Origin: Bacteroidaceae bacterium
Lineage (GTDB): Bacteria; Bacteroidota; Bacteroidia; Bacteroidales; Bacteroidaceae
DNA length: 37,344 nucleotides
Direction: 5' to 3'
Assembly: GCA_017516885.1 (NCBI GenBank)
Contig: JAFXAR010000066.1
Location: 1-37,344, forward strand
In this document: piece after piece, positions 25,908 to 34,004 of the stretch
How positions within the stretch are numbered: the first letter of the stretch is position 1
How the letters are laid out: each line of letters opens with the position of its first letter
Notes under the pieces: model-generated
The model's input: the letters and a program-made list of their open reading frames with translations, nothing else
The model's database searches: none
Told to the model about the DNA's origin: nothing
Position numbers and translations under genes: made by a program

Positions 25908-27305
25908 ATGGATACACAGAACTGCAAGCAGAGGTGCTACAACAACATCATTCGTCCGCAATATACCCCCGAGAAAATATCAAGGCTTAACGATGACGAA
26001 ATTTTTGTATTCGGAAGCAACCTTGCCGGACATCATGGAGGCGGTGCTGCAAGAGTTGCACTCTTTCACTTTGGAGCAATAATGGGCAAAGGTACGGGAA
26101 TTCAGGGGAACAGCTACGCAATCCCCACAATGCAAGGCGGAACAGAGACAATAAAGCCCTATGTCGACGATTTCATAAAGTTCGCACGTGAACACACAGA
26201 ATTGTTCTTTTATGTAACCCGCATAGGCTGTGGAATAGCAGGTTTCAAGGACATTGACATTGCCCCGCTTTTTGCCGAGGCGGCATCATTGAAGAACGTA
26301 TGCCTTCCCGAATCCTTTGTCCGAATCATAGACCGGCCACTGCCCGCTGAAATCAAGAATATCGTATATGGACAGATGCGCACTCTTGTCGATTTGCTCA
26401 AGGCATTGAACAAAACCGAAAGAATTGAGAGCGCAGATGATGCCGAGGCAAAGCTCCAGAAACTAATTGAAAGAAATGCGCGATACAATGACGATTATGC
26501 ACGCCTGGCTTTAAGAGTCCTGCAGCAGCTAATGCATAGCCATACAGAAAAAGGAGAGCCCATTGACATTGACAAACTTGAAAAGGAGCTTATAGATTTC
26601 AATAAAACCGAAGGACACGATACAGAAGAACTTGTATCCCGAATATACTACCGCTATTCAGCAGCTAAGATTATCAAATACATACAGTTCCTGAACGATT
26701 TCAGACGGTACACAAATTACGAGCAGATATTAAAAGACTTGCCAAGCATAAGTTTCAGTAACTGCTCAGCAAACGATGAAAAGCATTACTACTGTTTCAA
26801 TGAATATGCCCTGTACAGTTTAATGTACATCATAAATACAGACTGGGAAAGTGTAACAAAAAAGGGCATTCTTGACAACGACGCTCTTGAGGAGACAATA
26901 TTCGGACGCTACGAGCGCATAGTCTCAAAGTTCGGAATCGAAGGGCTAATCAAGATGGCCTACGGCGATGTTGGATGCCATCCAAACATTCAAGGACCGC
27001 TCCACAATGACAGCCATAAAATCCATGGCCCATTCTTCATGGTTCATGGCAGGCATATTGAAAAAGGCTGTTCCGACTTCCGCCGCTGGCCATGGAAAAG
27101 CGACAGTTTTGAAATGTCATTTGCATTGGAGATTTTAGAGAATGATGACAAATATATCCATATCAGCAAGAACGGTTTCAGTTACGCCTATGTGCCAAAG
27201 CACGATTACTCCCTGCCGGTATATTCAGCTATGGGCAAAATGCATTTCGATACAGAGGAGGAGAAAATTGATTTCATAAACAAGTCAAAAGAGAATGCTG
27301 ATTGA
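25908..27305 (+). CDS. A1S_2505-like (macro-like) N-domain fused to an unknown C-terminal region
   Basis: 465 residues. Residues ~28-140 match a small phage- and island-associated family (A1S_2505-type) by IFVFGSNLAGHHGGGAARVA, GIQGNSYAIPT and FYVTRIGCGIAGF. The glycine-rich loops recall nucleotide- or ADP-ribose-binding macro domains, but ligand binding is inferred. Residues ~145-465 are largely helical with no known motif. A His/Gly-rich patch (GCHPNIQGPLHNDSHKIHGPFFMVHGRHIEKGC) is striking and could bind metal. The gene leads a rightward operon and overlaps the following radical SAM gene by 11 bases. It diverges from druH-druE across ~190 bases. Confidence 0.6.
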   Translation: MDTQNCKQRCYNNIIRPQYTPEKISRLNDDEIFVFGSNLAGHHGGGAARVALFHFGAIMGKGTGIQGNSYAIPTMQGGTETIKPYVDDFIKFAREHTELFFYVTRIGCGIAGFKDIDIAPLFAEAASLKNVCLPESFVRIIDRPLPAEIKNIVYGQMRTLVDLLKALNKTERIESADDAEAKLQKLIERNARYNDDYARLALRVLQQLMHSHTEKGEPIDIDKLEKELIDFNKTEGHDTEELVSRIYYRYSAAKIIKYIQFLNDFRRYTNYEQILKDLPSISFSNCSANDEKHYYCFNEYALYSLMYIINTDWESVTKKGILDNDALEETIFGRYERIVSKFGIEGLIKMAYGDVGCHPNIQGPLHNDSHKIHGPFFMVHGRHIEKGCSDFRRWPWKSDSFEMSFALEILENDDKYIHISKNGFSYAYVPKHDYSLPVYSAMGKMHFDTEEEKIDFINKSKENAD

Positions 27306-28179
27306 GTTTCATGGAAAGCATATTGCAGTAAAAGAGCACGACTGCAGTTTAGGCGAGCTCTCTCCGGCAAAAATTGCCCCCTTTGTAAACCTCTTCGTAA
27401 AGGTTACAAATGGGTGCAATGCCCGCTGCCCTTTCTGTTCAAATGCAAGCAGCCCTGCCACACCGGTTCCATTCAACACCGGCAAGCTTTTTGATGCCAT
27501 AAGAGAACTGCGCGACAAAGGAATTAGAGTAAACAGAGTAAACATAACAGGCGGCGAGCCATCAGTTGCATCACCGCTTGTTACCGGAATCTTGCAACGC
27601 ATGCAGGATAATGAATTTGCCGGTCTGCATCTGCACCTGAACACAAACGGCCTTCTCCCCGAATCAAAGCAACTAATGCTCCACCCCCGCTGGGACAGCA
27701 TTTCAATCTCGCTTCATCACTACAATATCGCCAAGCTGTCGGAACTCTACGGATGCGAGATTCCCAATGACGCCTTCAGCTTTAAAGGAGTTGATTTACA
27801 AAAAGTAAATGCAAGCTGCAATCTAATAAAAGGATACATTGACTGCGCCGAAGAAGCCGCCAAAATGCTGGACTTCACACTTGAGTTAGGAATTCCGCGA
27901 ATAGGATTTGTCGCACTAATGAAAATAAACAACTACTGCCGGGAACATTTCGCAGACCTTGAAGATATACATTGGCAGGAGATACCACATGTCTATTTCA
28001 CAAAGTCAATGAACAGAGGTGCCAGCTGCAAGTGCAGCAACTACCTATACAACAAAGATTTGAAGATTCTGGAAATATACATGCGCAATTACGCCAACCC
28101 CCATTACTGCGAATCGTCATTAGTCTACGACGGCGAATATCTGCGCCAGGGATTCCATGACAACAATATAATATTTTGA
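27295..28179 (+). CDS. MoaA-like radical SAM enzyme
   Basis: 294 residues. The radical SAM cluster motif CNARCPFC (C41, C45, C48) binds the [4Fe-4S] that cleaves SAM. GGEP follows at 86-89 and binds SAM. Three C-terminal cysteines (C245, C247, C272) lie where MoaA and SPASM-like enzymes hold a second cluster, so an auxiliary cluster is plausible. It lacks the viperin context and no partner substrate peptide is visible. Its start overlaps the previous gene by 11 bases and its stop touches the next start. The substrate is unknown. Confidence 0.8.
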   Translation: MLIEFHGKHIAVKEHDCSLGELSPAKIAPFVNLFVKVTNGCNARCPFCSNASSPATPVPFNTGKLFDAIRELRDKGIRVNRVNITGGEPSVASPLVTGILQRMQDNEFAGLHLHLNTNGLLPESKQLMLHPRWDSISISLHHYNIAKLSELYGCEIPNDAFSFKGVDLQKVNASCNLIKGYIDCAEEAAKMLDFTLELGIPRIGFVALMKINNYCREHFADLEDIHWQEIPHVYFTKSMNRGASCKCSNYLYNKDLKILEIYMRNYANPHYCESSLVYDGEYLRQGFHDNNIIF

Positions 28180-29451
28180 GTGCCCATGACCATTGCCGAA
28201 CTCTTTGAAACAAGGAAAGCCGATTTGCGCTGGAACACCTCCTACCCGCTCTCACCCGATGACTGGAAGGAGTACCGTGTTCATGGCCGGCTTCCTTTCA
28301 GCAACGACATGAGCCTCTCGTTTTACATACACATTCCCTTCTGCAGACAGTTATGCTCATTCTGTGAATACACAAGAATGTTATGCCCCGCAGAAAACAC
28401 CCAGGAACTCTATCTCAGGACAGTAGCCCTGGACATACAGCGCTTTAAAGAGGAGCATAAAGGACGCAAGCTATTAGGGTTTGACATTGGCGGAGGGACA
28501 CCAACCTCATTGTCAGAAGCAAATTTCTACTGTTTGATGGAAGTCTACCGGGAGGCAATTGCAGGAATGCCACTCTCCGATGACTATGAGCCAAGCATTG
28601 AAGCAACCTTCAACACACTATCCAGCAGCAAGCTGCACGCCATGGCAAGCAATGGGTTTCAGAGACTCTCACTAGGAGTGCAGTCCTCATGCAAGTCCTT
28701 GCTCCACAGCCATAGCCGAGTGAACTGCGATGAGCAAAACATGGCCGAATGGCTGAATGCCGCCCATGAAGCTGGCATCAAGAAAGTAAACCTTGACTTC
28801 ATGTATGGTCTAAAAGGACAAGACGAATCCACCATCATCCACGACCTTGAACTGATAGAGCGCCTTCATCCACAGCAGGTGACACTGTACGAACTAAGAA
28901 CCAACATGCTTGCCGGCCAGGAATCATTCTCAAAGAACGAACTCTATTGCCAATACACCCAGTATTACAGCGGACTAATTAAAATGGGATACAATGCCCA
29001 CTTTGGGCAAAACACATTTTCCGTGAACAGGCACGATGAAGGAACATCATCGTACCTTCGCAAAAGGATGCTAAATGGCGCGCCATACAAAGGCTTCGGA
29101 TTAGCCGCACAAAGCATGAGCAGCCACGGAGTTTCATATAACATAGGCAAATTGTCATGCAACCCGCACCAAGTGCTGAACGCAACCGGCTACCCCGAAG
29201 AATACACCTACATGCTGCCACCGCATGAATTAGCATCGAAATATCTGGCAGTTTCAGCATACAACGGCTCATTTAGCACAAAACGGCTCAAGGATTTTGG
29301 CGCAGACAATGAGCAATTGTCGCTGATACTTGATTTCTGTTTTTCAAACGGACTATTACGCAAAGGAAAAACTGAGCGGGTATACATCACCCCAAAAGGT
29401 TTCATGCACTACGGTGCTCTATTCTCCCTTTTCATAAATCCAAAACCTTAA
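28180..29451 (+). CDS. HemW/HemN-like radical SAM protein
   Basis: 423 residues counting a GTG start that follows the previous stop without a gap; an ATG at 28186 is an equally good start. The motif FYIHIPFCRQLCSFCEY (C55, C59, C62) is the HemN/HemW form of the radical SAM cluster. The residue after the third cysteine pair is not cysteine, unlike true coproporphyrinogen dehydrogenase. GGGTPTSL (~108-115), FQRLSLGVQS and GFGLAAQSMSS match HemW-type proteins. The C-terminus looks like a winged helix (LLRKGKTERVYITPKGF). It may act on a special substrate or insert heme for its operon partner; this is not known. Confidence 0.8.
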   Translation: MPMTIAELFETRKADLRWNTSYPLSPDDWKEYRVHGRLPFSNDMSLSFYIHIPFCRQLCSFCEYTRMLCPAENTQELYLRTVALDIQRFKEEHKGRKLLGFDIGGGTPTSLSEANFYCLMEVYREAIAGMPLSDDYEPSIEATFNTLSSSKLHAMASNGFQRLSLGVQSSCKSLLHSHSRVNCDEQNMAEWLNAAHEAGIKKVNLDFMYGLKGQDESTIIHDLELIERLHPQQVTLYELRTNMLAGQESFSKNELYCQYTQYYSGLIKMGYNAHFGQNTFSVNRHDEGTSSYLRKRMLNGAPYKGFGLAAQSMSSHGVSYNIGKLSCNPHQVLNATGYPEEYTYMLPPHELASKYLAVSAYNGSFSTKRLKDFGADNEQLSLILDFCFSNGLLRKGKTERVYITPKGFMHYGALFSLFINPKP

Positions 29452-29466
29452 AATCTACATACAGAT

Positions 29467-29988
29467 ATGGATAAACTAACGAAAGAGCAACGGCATCGAT
29501 GCATGTCATCGATAAAGAGCAAGAATACAAAACCGGAACTGCTGGTTAGAAGATTCCTGTTCAGCCGTGGTTTTCGTTACAGGCTCAACCACCCCCGCTT
29601 GCCAGGCCATCCCGATTTGGTGCTGCGGAAATACAGAACCGTCATTTTTATAAATGGCTGTTTTTGGCACGGACACGAAGGATGCAAACTGTATAATATA
29701 CCTAAAACAAATACCGGCTATTGGGCAAAAAAGATAAAGCGCAACCAGGAACGGGACAAGGAAGTCAAGCTCAAATTAAACAAAATGGGCTGGCACTATA
29801 TTACAATATGGGAATGCGAGCTAAAGCCATCAAACAGGGATAAAACATTGGAATCCCTGCTTTACACATTAAATAGGATTCTATTGCTTAACTATGGAGC
29901 AAAAACATACAAAACAATAGAGGAAGAAACATCTATAATGGCTGCAGAGAATAAAGATGCCGGATATTTTAAAACAACTCAAGCATAA
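29467..29988 (+). CDS. vsr: Vsr very-short-patch mismatch endonuclease
   Basis: 173 residues. Vsr nicks DNA 5' of T:G mismatches that arise when 5-methylcytosine deaminates. Conserved features are present: the N-terminal MSSIKSKNTKPELLVRR, the catalytic aspartate region LPGHPDLVLRKYRTVIFINGCFWHGHEGC, and the zinc-binding His/Cys residues around it, then RDKEVKLKLNKMGWHYITIWECEL. The last ~35 residues are an unusual tail. The start is 15 bases after the HemW-like gene, so it is probably co-transcribed. Its likely partner methyltransferases are ~4-6 kb away on the other strand, beyond the NrtR-like pair. Confidence 0.92.
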   Translation: MDKLTKEQRHRCMSSIKSKNTKPELLVRRFLFSRGFRYRLNHPRLPGHPDLVLRKYRTVIFINGCFWHGHEGCKLYNIPKTNTGYWAKKIKRNQERDKEVKLKLNKMGWHYITIWECELKPSNRDKTLESLLYTLNRILLLNYGAKTYKTIEEETSIMAAENKDAGYFKTTQA

Positions 29989-30180
29989 GTCCGCTTACAA
30001 TAAAACAACCTTGAGCCGCGCCGTCACCTTGCCAAACAACGGCAGGCAATAATCAAAGTGGCAACAATCAAGCAGACTATATCTTTAATTGACCCACAAA
30101 ATACCTCGTTCTTGCGCTCACTCACCACCCTGCTTTTAAACTCCCCGAAACAGATAAAGCAACTTATAAAAGAAGCTCTA

Positions 30181-30199
30181 TTGCGTAAAAATAACGCAA
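30181..30199. promoter_or_regulatory. upstream operator-like palindrome (site 1)
   Basis: TTGCGTAAAAATAACGCAA, with TTGCGT/ACGCAA arms. The same 19-base design recurs at 30233-30251, 52 bases downstream (about five helical turns), so both would face the same side of the DNA. Likely bound by the adjacent regulator. Confidence 0.7.
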
Positions 30200-30203
30200 A
30201 ACG

Positions 30204-30235
30204 TTTGACAAATTAAAATATTCCGCTTAATTTTG
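30204..30235 (+). promoter_or_regulatory. promoter of the Nudix-HTH/ADP-ribosylglycohydrolase operon
   Basis: TTTG (30204-30207), a 20-base spacer and TAATTTTG (30228-30235) match the Bacteroidales consensus exactly. The -7 box runs into operator site 2. Confidence 0.75.
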
Positions 30236-30251
30236 CGTAAATTTAACGCAA
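30233..30251. promoter_or_regulatory. operator-like palindrome overlapping the -7 box (site 2)
   Basis: TTGCGTAAATTTAACGCAA, near-perfect palindrome. It overlaps the last three bases of the -7 box and ends 6 bases before the ATG. Binding here would block transcription, pointing to autorepression. Confidence 0.75.
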
Positions 30252-30257
30252 TAAAAT

Positions 30258-30950
30258 ATGAGTGAATATAATTTTTGCTATAAATACCCGCATCCAGCGG
30301 TCACTGCCGACTGTGTAATTTTCGGTTTCGACGGTTTTTCCATCAAGGTACTTTTGATTCAGCGAGGCATTGAGCCGTTCAAAGGCAAGTGGGCTCTCCC
30401 CGGTGGCTTTATGAACATTGACGAAACTGCCGAAGAATGTGCAAAGCGCGAGCTTGAAGAGGAAACAGGGCTGAAGAATGCTTCGGTTGAGCAGTTCTAC
30501 ACATTCTCCGACGTAAACCGCGACCCTCGTGAACGAGTAATCACTGTAGCTCATTACGCATTGGTAAAGCTCGCGGAAGTCAAGGGCGGCGACGATGCAG
30601 CATCGGCGCGCTGGTTCTCCATGGACGAAGTGCCTAGACTTGCTTTTGACCACGACCGCATCCTGCGTATGGCGGCAAGCCGCTTGAAGGAGCGCATCTG
30701 CTTTGAGCCCATCGGCTTCGAGCTGCTGCCAGAGGTTTTCACTATGACCGAACTCCAAAACCTCTACGAAGCCATTCTGGAAGTAAAGTTTGACCGCCGC
30801 AACTTCTACAGCAAGATGCTCAAGCTTGGCATACTTGTTGAAACCGAGCCGCGCCCCGAATGGGCGTCGCGCCGCATGCCGACGAAGTACCGCTTCAACG
30901 CCGCCATGTACGCCGAACTGAAGCAAAAAGGATTTAGACTGGAATTTTAA
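30258..30950 (+). CDS. Nudix-HTH transcriptional regulator (NrtR/AraR-like)
   Basis: 230 residues. An N-terminal Nudix domain carries an intact catalytic box, GGFMNIDETAEECAKREL followed by EEETGL (GX5EX7REUXEEXGU), at about residues 50-73. A C-terminal winged-helix (~155-230: MTELQNLYEAILEVKFDRRNFYSKMLK) binds DNA in this family. NrtR uses ADP-ribose as anti-repressor ligand, while Bacteroides AraR of the same fold senses arabinose. The downstream ADP-ribosylglycohydrolase makes ADP-ribose the likely signal. The intact Nudix box means it may also hydrolyse the ligand. Two matching palindromes lie in its own promoter. The next gene starts 13 bases on. Confidence 0.88.
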   Translation: MSEYNFCYKYPHPAVTADCVIFGFDGFSIKVLLIQRGIEPFKGKWALPGGFMNIDETAEECAKRELEEETGLKNASVEQFYTFSDVNRDPRERVITVAHYALVKLAEVKGGDDAASARWFSMDEVPRLAFDHDRILRMAASRLKERICFEPIGFELLPEVFTMTELQNLYEAILEVKFDRRNFYSKMLKLGILVETEPRPEWASRRMPTKYRFNAAMYAELKQKGFRLEF

Positions 30951-30962
30951 AAAGCACACACT

Positions 30963-32741
30963 ATGTACAACAATAAGATTTTAGGTGGAATTGCCGGCGA
31001 TGTCACCGGTTCTACCCATGAGGGGAATAACGTCAAAACAGAGAACTTTGAGCCGATGCCTGCAGGAAACCGGCCGCTATACCAGTCCTATGAAGTACAT
31101 GCCAACGGCATTATATATGCAGGCGAATATCCAGGGGACAAGGATGGCAATCTTGCCAGGCAGAAGATAGAACAGATGCACCACTTCGGCATCCGCCACT
31201 TCATAGACCTCACCGAAGAGGGCGAACTTCATCCGTACAGCCATCTGCTGCCGGCAGACACTACATACACCCGCTTCCCGATAGCAGACTGCGGCGCGCC
31301 AAAAAGCATTGAAAGCGTTCAACGCCTGTTGCTTCGCATTGAGGAACTCAAGAATATGAATGGTTATGTGTATGTACACTGCTGGGGCGGCGTAGGCCGC
31401 ACCGGAACTATAGTGGCGTGCTATCTATCTCAGAATTGGGAAGAGCCTGATTTGAACCTCGTTTTAGATGCCCTGCGCAGAAATTTCTCAGAAATGCCAA
31501 AATCGGCATATAAGAAAACTCCTGAGACTAAAGAGCAGATTGACTTTATAGAGCGATTTATAAATGCCAGCAAGCCATGCAAGGAAGAAAAAGCCAAGCG
31601 AATCGCCGACACTGTTCGCGGCTGCCTGATGGCCGGCGCTGCTGGCGATGCACTTGGCTATGAGGTGGAATTTATGAGCCGCAAAGCAATACTCTCTCGC
31701 TTTGGCGAGCAAGGAATAACCAAGTTCGCTCTTGACAGCAAAGGCAAGGCGCTTATCAGCGATGATACGCAAATGACACTCTTTACAGCGAACGGGCTGC
31801 TGAATGCCACGCATTTGCATACAGAGCCACGATACGCAATTGTCCGTGCGTACTTAGATTGGTATTATACCCAAATAGGCAGAACAAACAAAATAAAAAA
31901 CTGCTGGATAGGCATTCTTGACGCACTGCATTCGTTAAGGGCTCCTGGCAACACTTGCATGTCTGCCCTTGAGGCTATCTCCCGGGGGAAAGAACCTTGC
32001 AATTACAGTAAAGGGTGCGGCGGCATTATGCGTGTCGCTCCCATTCCGCTATTTGCTGCCGCCAACAATTGTCTTGACGATGCCGGCGTAGCCCAACTGG
32101 CTGCCGATGCCGCTGAATGCACGCACCAGCACCCGCTCGGATTCTTGCCCGCTTCATTATTTACGGTGCTGATATACAAAGTCATCCCGATGCCTCCCAA
32201 TCAAGTCCGGGAGGAGATTGACAGCATTGTAGCCGACACAGTAAACATCCTTGACCGTATCTATAAAGGCGAATACGAATCGGACAAGCAAATCCTGAAG
32301 GAACTTACCGAAAAGGCTATGCAACTGGCACATTCCGATGCCACAGATGCAGATGCCATTCGTCAATTGGGCGAGGGCTGGACCGGCGAGGAGGCATGGG
32401 CTATTGCACTCTACTCCGCAGTACGCCACATCGACAGCGTGGAAGACGCCATTATTGCATCGGTCAACCACGACGGCGACAGTGACTCAACCGGTTCTGT
32501 TTGCGGAAATATCATGGGAGCAATTTATGGCTACGAGCATATCAGGGAGCGCAGCATCTTCTGCCCCGAAGGCAAGCAGTTGGAAGAAACGCTCGAACTG
32601 TCTGATATAATCCTCGCTCTTGCCGATGACCTTTCATCGGGTTGCATCATCAGCGAGCATGCTCCCATTGACACTCCCGAGAAGCGGCAGTGGCACGAAC
32701 GCTACAGCAAGATGAAGCCGGCAGGCATAAGAAATAATTAA
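30963..32741 (+). CDS. dual-specificity phosphatase - ADP-ribosylglycohydrolase fusion
   Basis: 592 residues. Residues ~1-33 (KILGGIAGDVTGSTHEGNNVKTENFE) look like the start of an ADP-ribosylglycohydrolase (ARH). Residues ~40-205 form a cysteine phosphatase with HCWGGVGRTG (C140, R146). Residues ~217-575 are a full ARH domain: GAAGDALGYEVEF (~225-237), ISDDTQMT (265-272) and HDGDSDSTGSV (near 510), whose acidic residues bind the two Mg ions. ARH enzymes remove ADP-ribose from proteins or small molecules. The phosphatase may act on phospho-tyrosine/serine or a phosphorylated sugar. It is co-transcribed with the Nudix-HTH regulator. Confidence 0.88.
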   Translation: MYNNKILGGIAGDVTGSTHEGNNVKTENFEPMPAGNRPLYQSYEVHANGIIYAGEYPGDKDGNLARQKIEQMHHFGIRHFIDLTEEGELHPYSHLLPADTTYTRFPIADCGAPKSIESVQRLLLRIEELKNMNGYVYVHCWGGVGRTGTIVACYLSQNWEEPDLNLVLDALRRNFSEMPKSAYKKTPETKEQIDFIERFINASKPCKEEKAKRIADTVRGCLMAGAAGDALGYEVEFMSRKAILSRFGEQGITKFALDSKGKALISDDTQMTLFTANGLLNATHLHTEPRYAIVRAYLDWYYTQIGRTNKIKNCWIGILDALHSLRAPGNTCMSALEAISRGKEPCNYSKGCGGIMRVAPIPLFAAANNCLDDAGVAQLAADAAECTHQHPLGFLPASLFTVLIYKVIPMPPNQVREEIDSIVADTVNILDRIYKGEYESDKQILKELTEKAMQLAHSDATDADAIRQLGEGWTGEEAWAIALYSAVRHIDSVEDAIIASVNHDGDSDSTGSVCGNIMGAIYGYEHIRERSIFCPEGKQLEETLELSDIILALADDLSSGCIISEHAPIDTPEKRQWHERYSKMKPAGIRNN

Positions 32742-32785
32742 CAAGCAGTTTCTTAGAATGATAGCGAGCCTTTGCATTTTTAGTC

Positions 32786-34000
32786 TTACCACTGTTTGCC
32801 GTTCGTAAGAACTTCGGTTATTTTTTGCCAATTAAAGGTTAATCCTTTGTCTTTGTCAAAATATCTGTTGTTTTTACATTGCAATAAGCCAAATTTATTC
32901 CACAATTTCAGTTCATCCCTTACATAACTACCTTTGCTGTCAGTTTTTACAGCATTTGGTTTACGTTTGCCAATCAATCCTCTTTCAGTTAATTCTATAT
33001 CAAGAAGCTGCTTAAACTCCATAGATGAGTCAATCATAACATAGGAATCCTGAATGTCGCTGATAATGTGAATTAAATCCAAATGGCGTCCTACTGTCAA
33101 AAATAAATAAGCAATTGCATTTTTAAAATTAGCACTATCAGGACCATACTTGTTGCCTATCTCCAAAAGTCTATAACCTAATTCACTTAACTTACCTTCT
33201 TTACTAGTCCATAGTCCAAGTTGCTCAAATGGTATTCGGTAGTTTTGTTTATATGAACCATAAGAAGTTACAATCTTAGTGGCCGGACATCCATTTTCAT
33301 CCAAAATAGGGTTGCCATCTTTATCAAGCAATTCCTTTGTTTTGGATGCTTCTACTTTTCTTGCATTACCTTCAAAGTCAAAAGTTTTTCCTGTTGTTAA
33401 TTTTTTCCAAAATTCAGGGAAAATATGATCGGTATAGGTATCACCACTTTCACTTGAATAAAGAAAACTTAACCGAAGTAAATCATATACTTCAAAGTGA
33501 CTCATATCTCTCCACCAGCACCAGAAGGTTTTACTTACTTGTTGTGAAGGTTTGACCTTGGCACCAGTTCTTACATTCTCTATAGCTTTGAGAATTTGAA
33601 CATCAAAAGTATTTGGATTATATGAGTACAATGAAATTGGGGTTGCATGCATCGCATCTGAAAGCAAAACATCCCTAAAATATTCTGCTATAGGGAAACC
33701 ATCATCTGCAACTTCCGGAACAATTAACCCACTATAGGTATGATGTTGTAAATAGGTTATACTTTGTCCCAAGCCACAGACATATTCCCTTTTACTTTGC
33801 ATTGGCGGTTTGTATTCCAATGCATAAGTAACTTTATTCTCATCATCATAACAAACAAAATCAGGTCTAGGCCAGCCCCAATCACCAATTCTTGAAATTG
33901 AAGGTGAAAAGACTTGCTTATAAACAGAATTACTTTTTCTTATTTGACTGAGAATAAAACCGCCAGTCTTTTCTGCTCCTAAATCGTGTTCTTGTGCCAT
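32786..34000 (-). CDS. putative type II restriction endonuclease (PD-(D/E)XK)
   Basis: 404 residues. Near the N-terminus, RPDFVCYD (P46-D47) followed 15 residues later by LEYKP (E62, K64) gives a PD-(D/E)XK catalytic layout. The C-terminal ~110 residues look like a winged helix (GLIGKRKPNAVKTDSKGSYVRDELKLWNKFGLL). I do not recognise a named enzyme. It is the last gene of the operon, 4 bases after a cytosine methyltransferase, and converges on the ADP-ribosylglycohydrolase fusion. Position next to m5C methyltransferases and the nuclease motif together support a restriction role. Codon use is AT-rich. Confidence 0.7.
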   Translation of the reverse strand: MAQEHDLGAEKTGGFILSQIRKSNSVYKQVFSPSISRIGDWGWPRPDFVCYDDENKVTYALEYKPPMQSKREYVCGLGQSITYLQHHTYSGLIVPEVADDGFPIAEYFRDVLLSDAMHATPISLYSYNPNTFDVQILKAIENVRTGAKVKPSQQVSKTFWCWWRDMSHFEVYDLLRLSFLYSSESGDTYTDHIFPEFWKKLTTGKTFDFEGNARKVEASKTKELLDKDGNPILDENGCPATKIVTSYGSYKQNYRIPFEQLGLWTSKEGKLSELGYRLLEIGNKYGPDSANFKNAIAYLFLTVGRHLDLIHIISDIQDSYVMIDSSMEFKQLLDIELTERGLIGKRKPNAVKTDSKGSYVRDELKLWNKFGLLQCKNNRYFDKDKGLTFNWQKITEVLTNGKQW

Positions 34001-34004
34001 ATTA

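Larger units (their letters stand above)
29989..30257. other. spacer between vsr and the Nudix-HTH gene
   Basis: 269 bases without a convincing gene up to the regulator's promoter. A short open frame near 30020-30090 ends in QADYIFN but has no start signal. The right part holds the palindromic operators and promoter described separately. Confidence 0.4.

Noticed and set aside
27295-28179. Prokaryotic viperin
   Set aside because: The cluster motif surroundings (NGCNARCPFCSN) and extra C-terminal cysteines are MoaA-like. Viperin's characteristic motifs and nucleotide kinase neighbour are absent.
28180-29451. True oxygen-independent coproporphyrinogen oxidase (HemN)
   Set aside because: The motif lacks the extra cysteine after CxxxCxxC that HemN uses, and there is no other heme gene nearby.
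30243-30959. 238-residue open frame on the minus strand
   Set aside because: It is antisense to the Nudix-HTH gene, whose catalytic box and promoter are clear. Its sequence has no recognisable motif.
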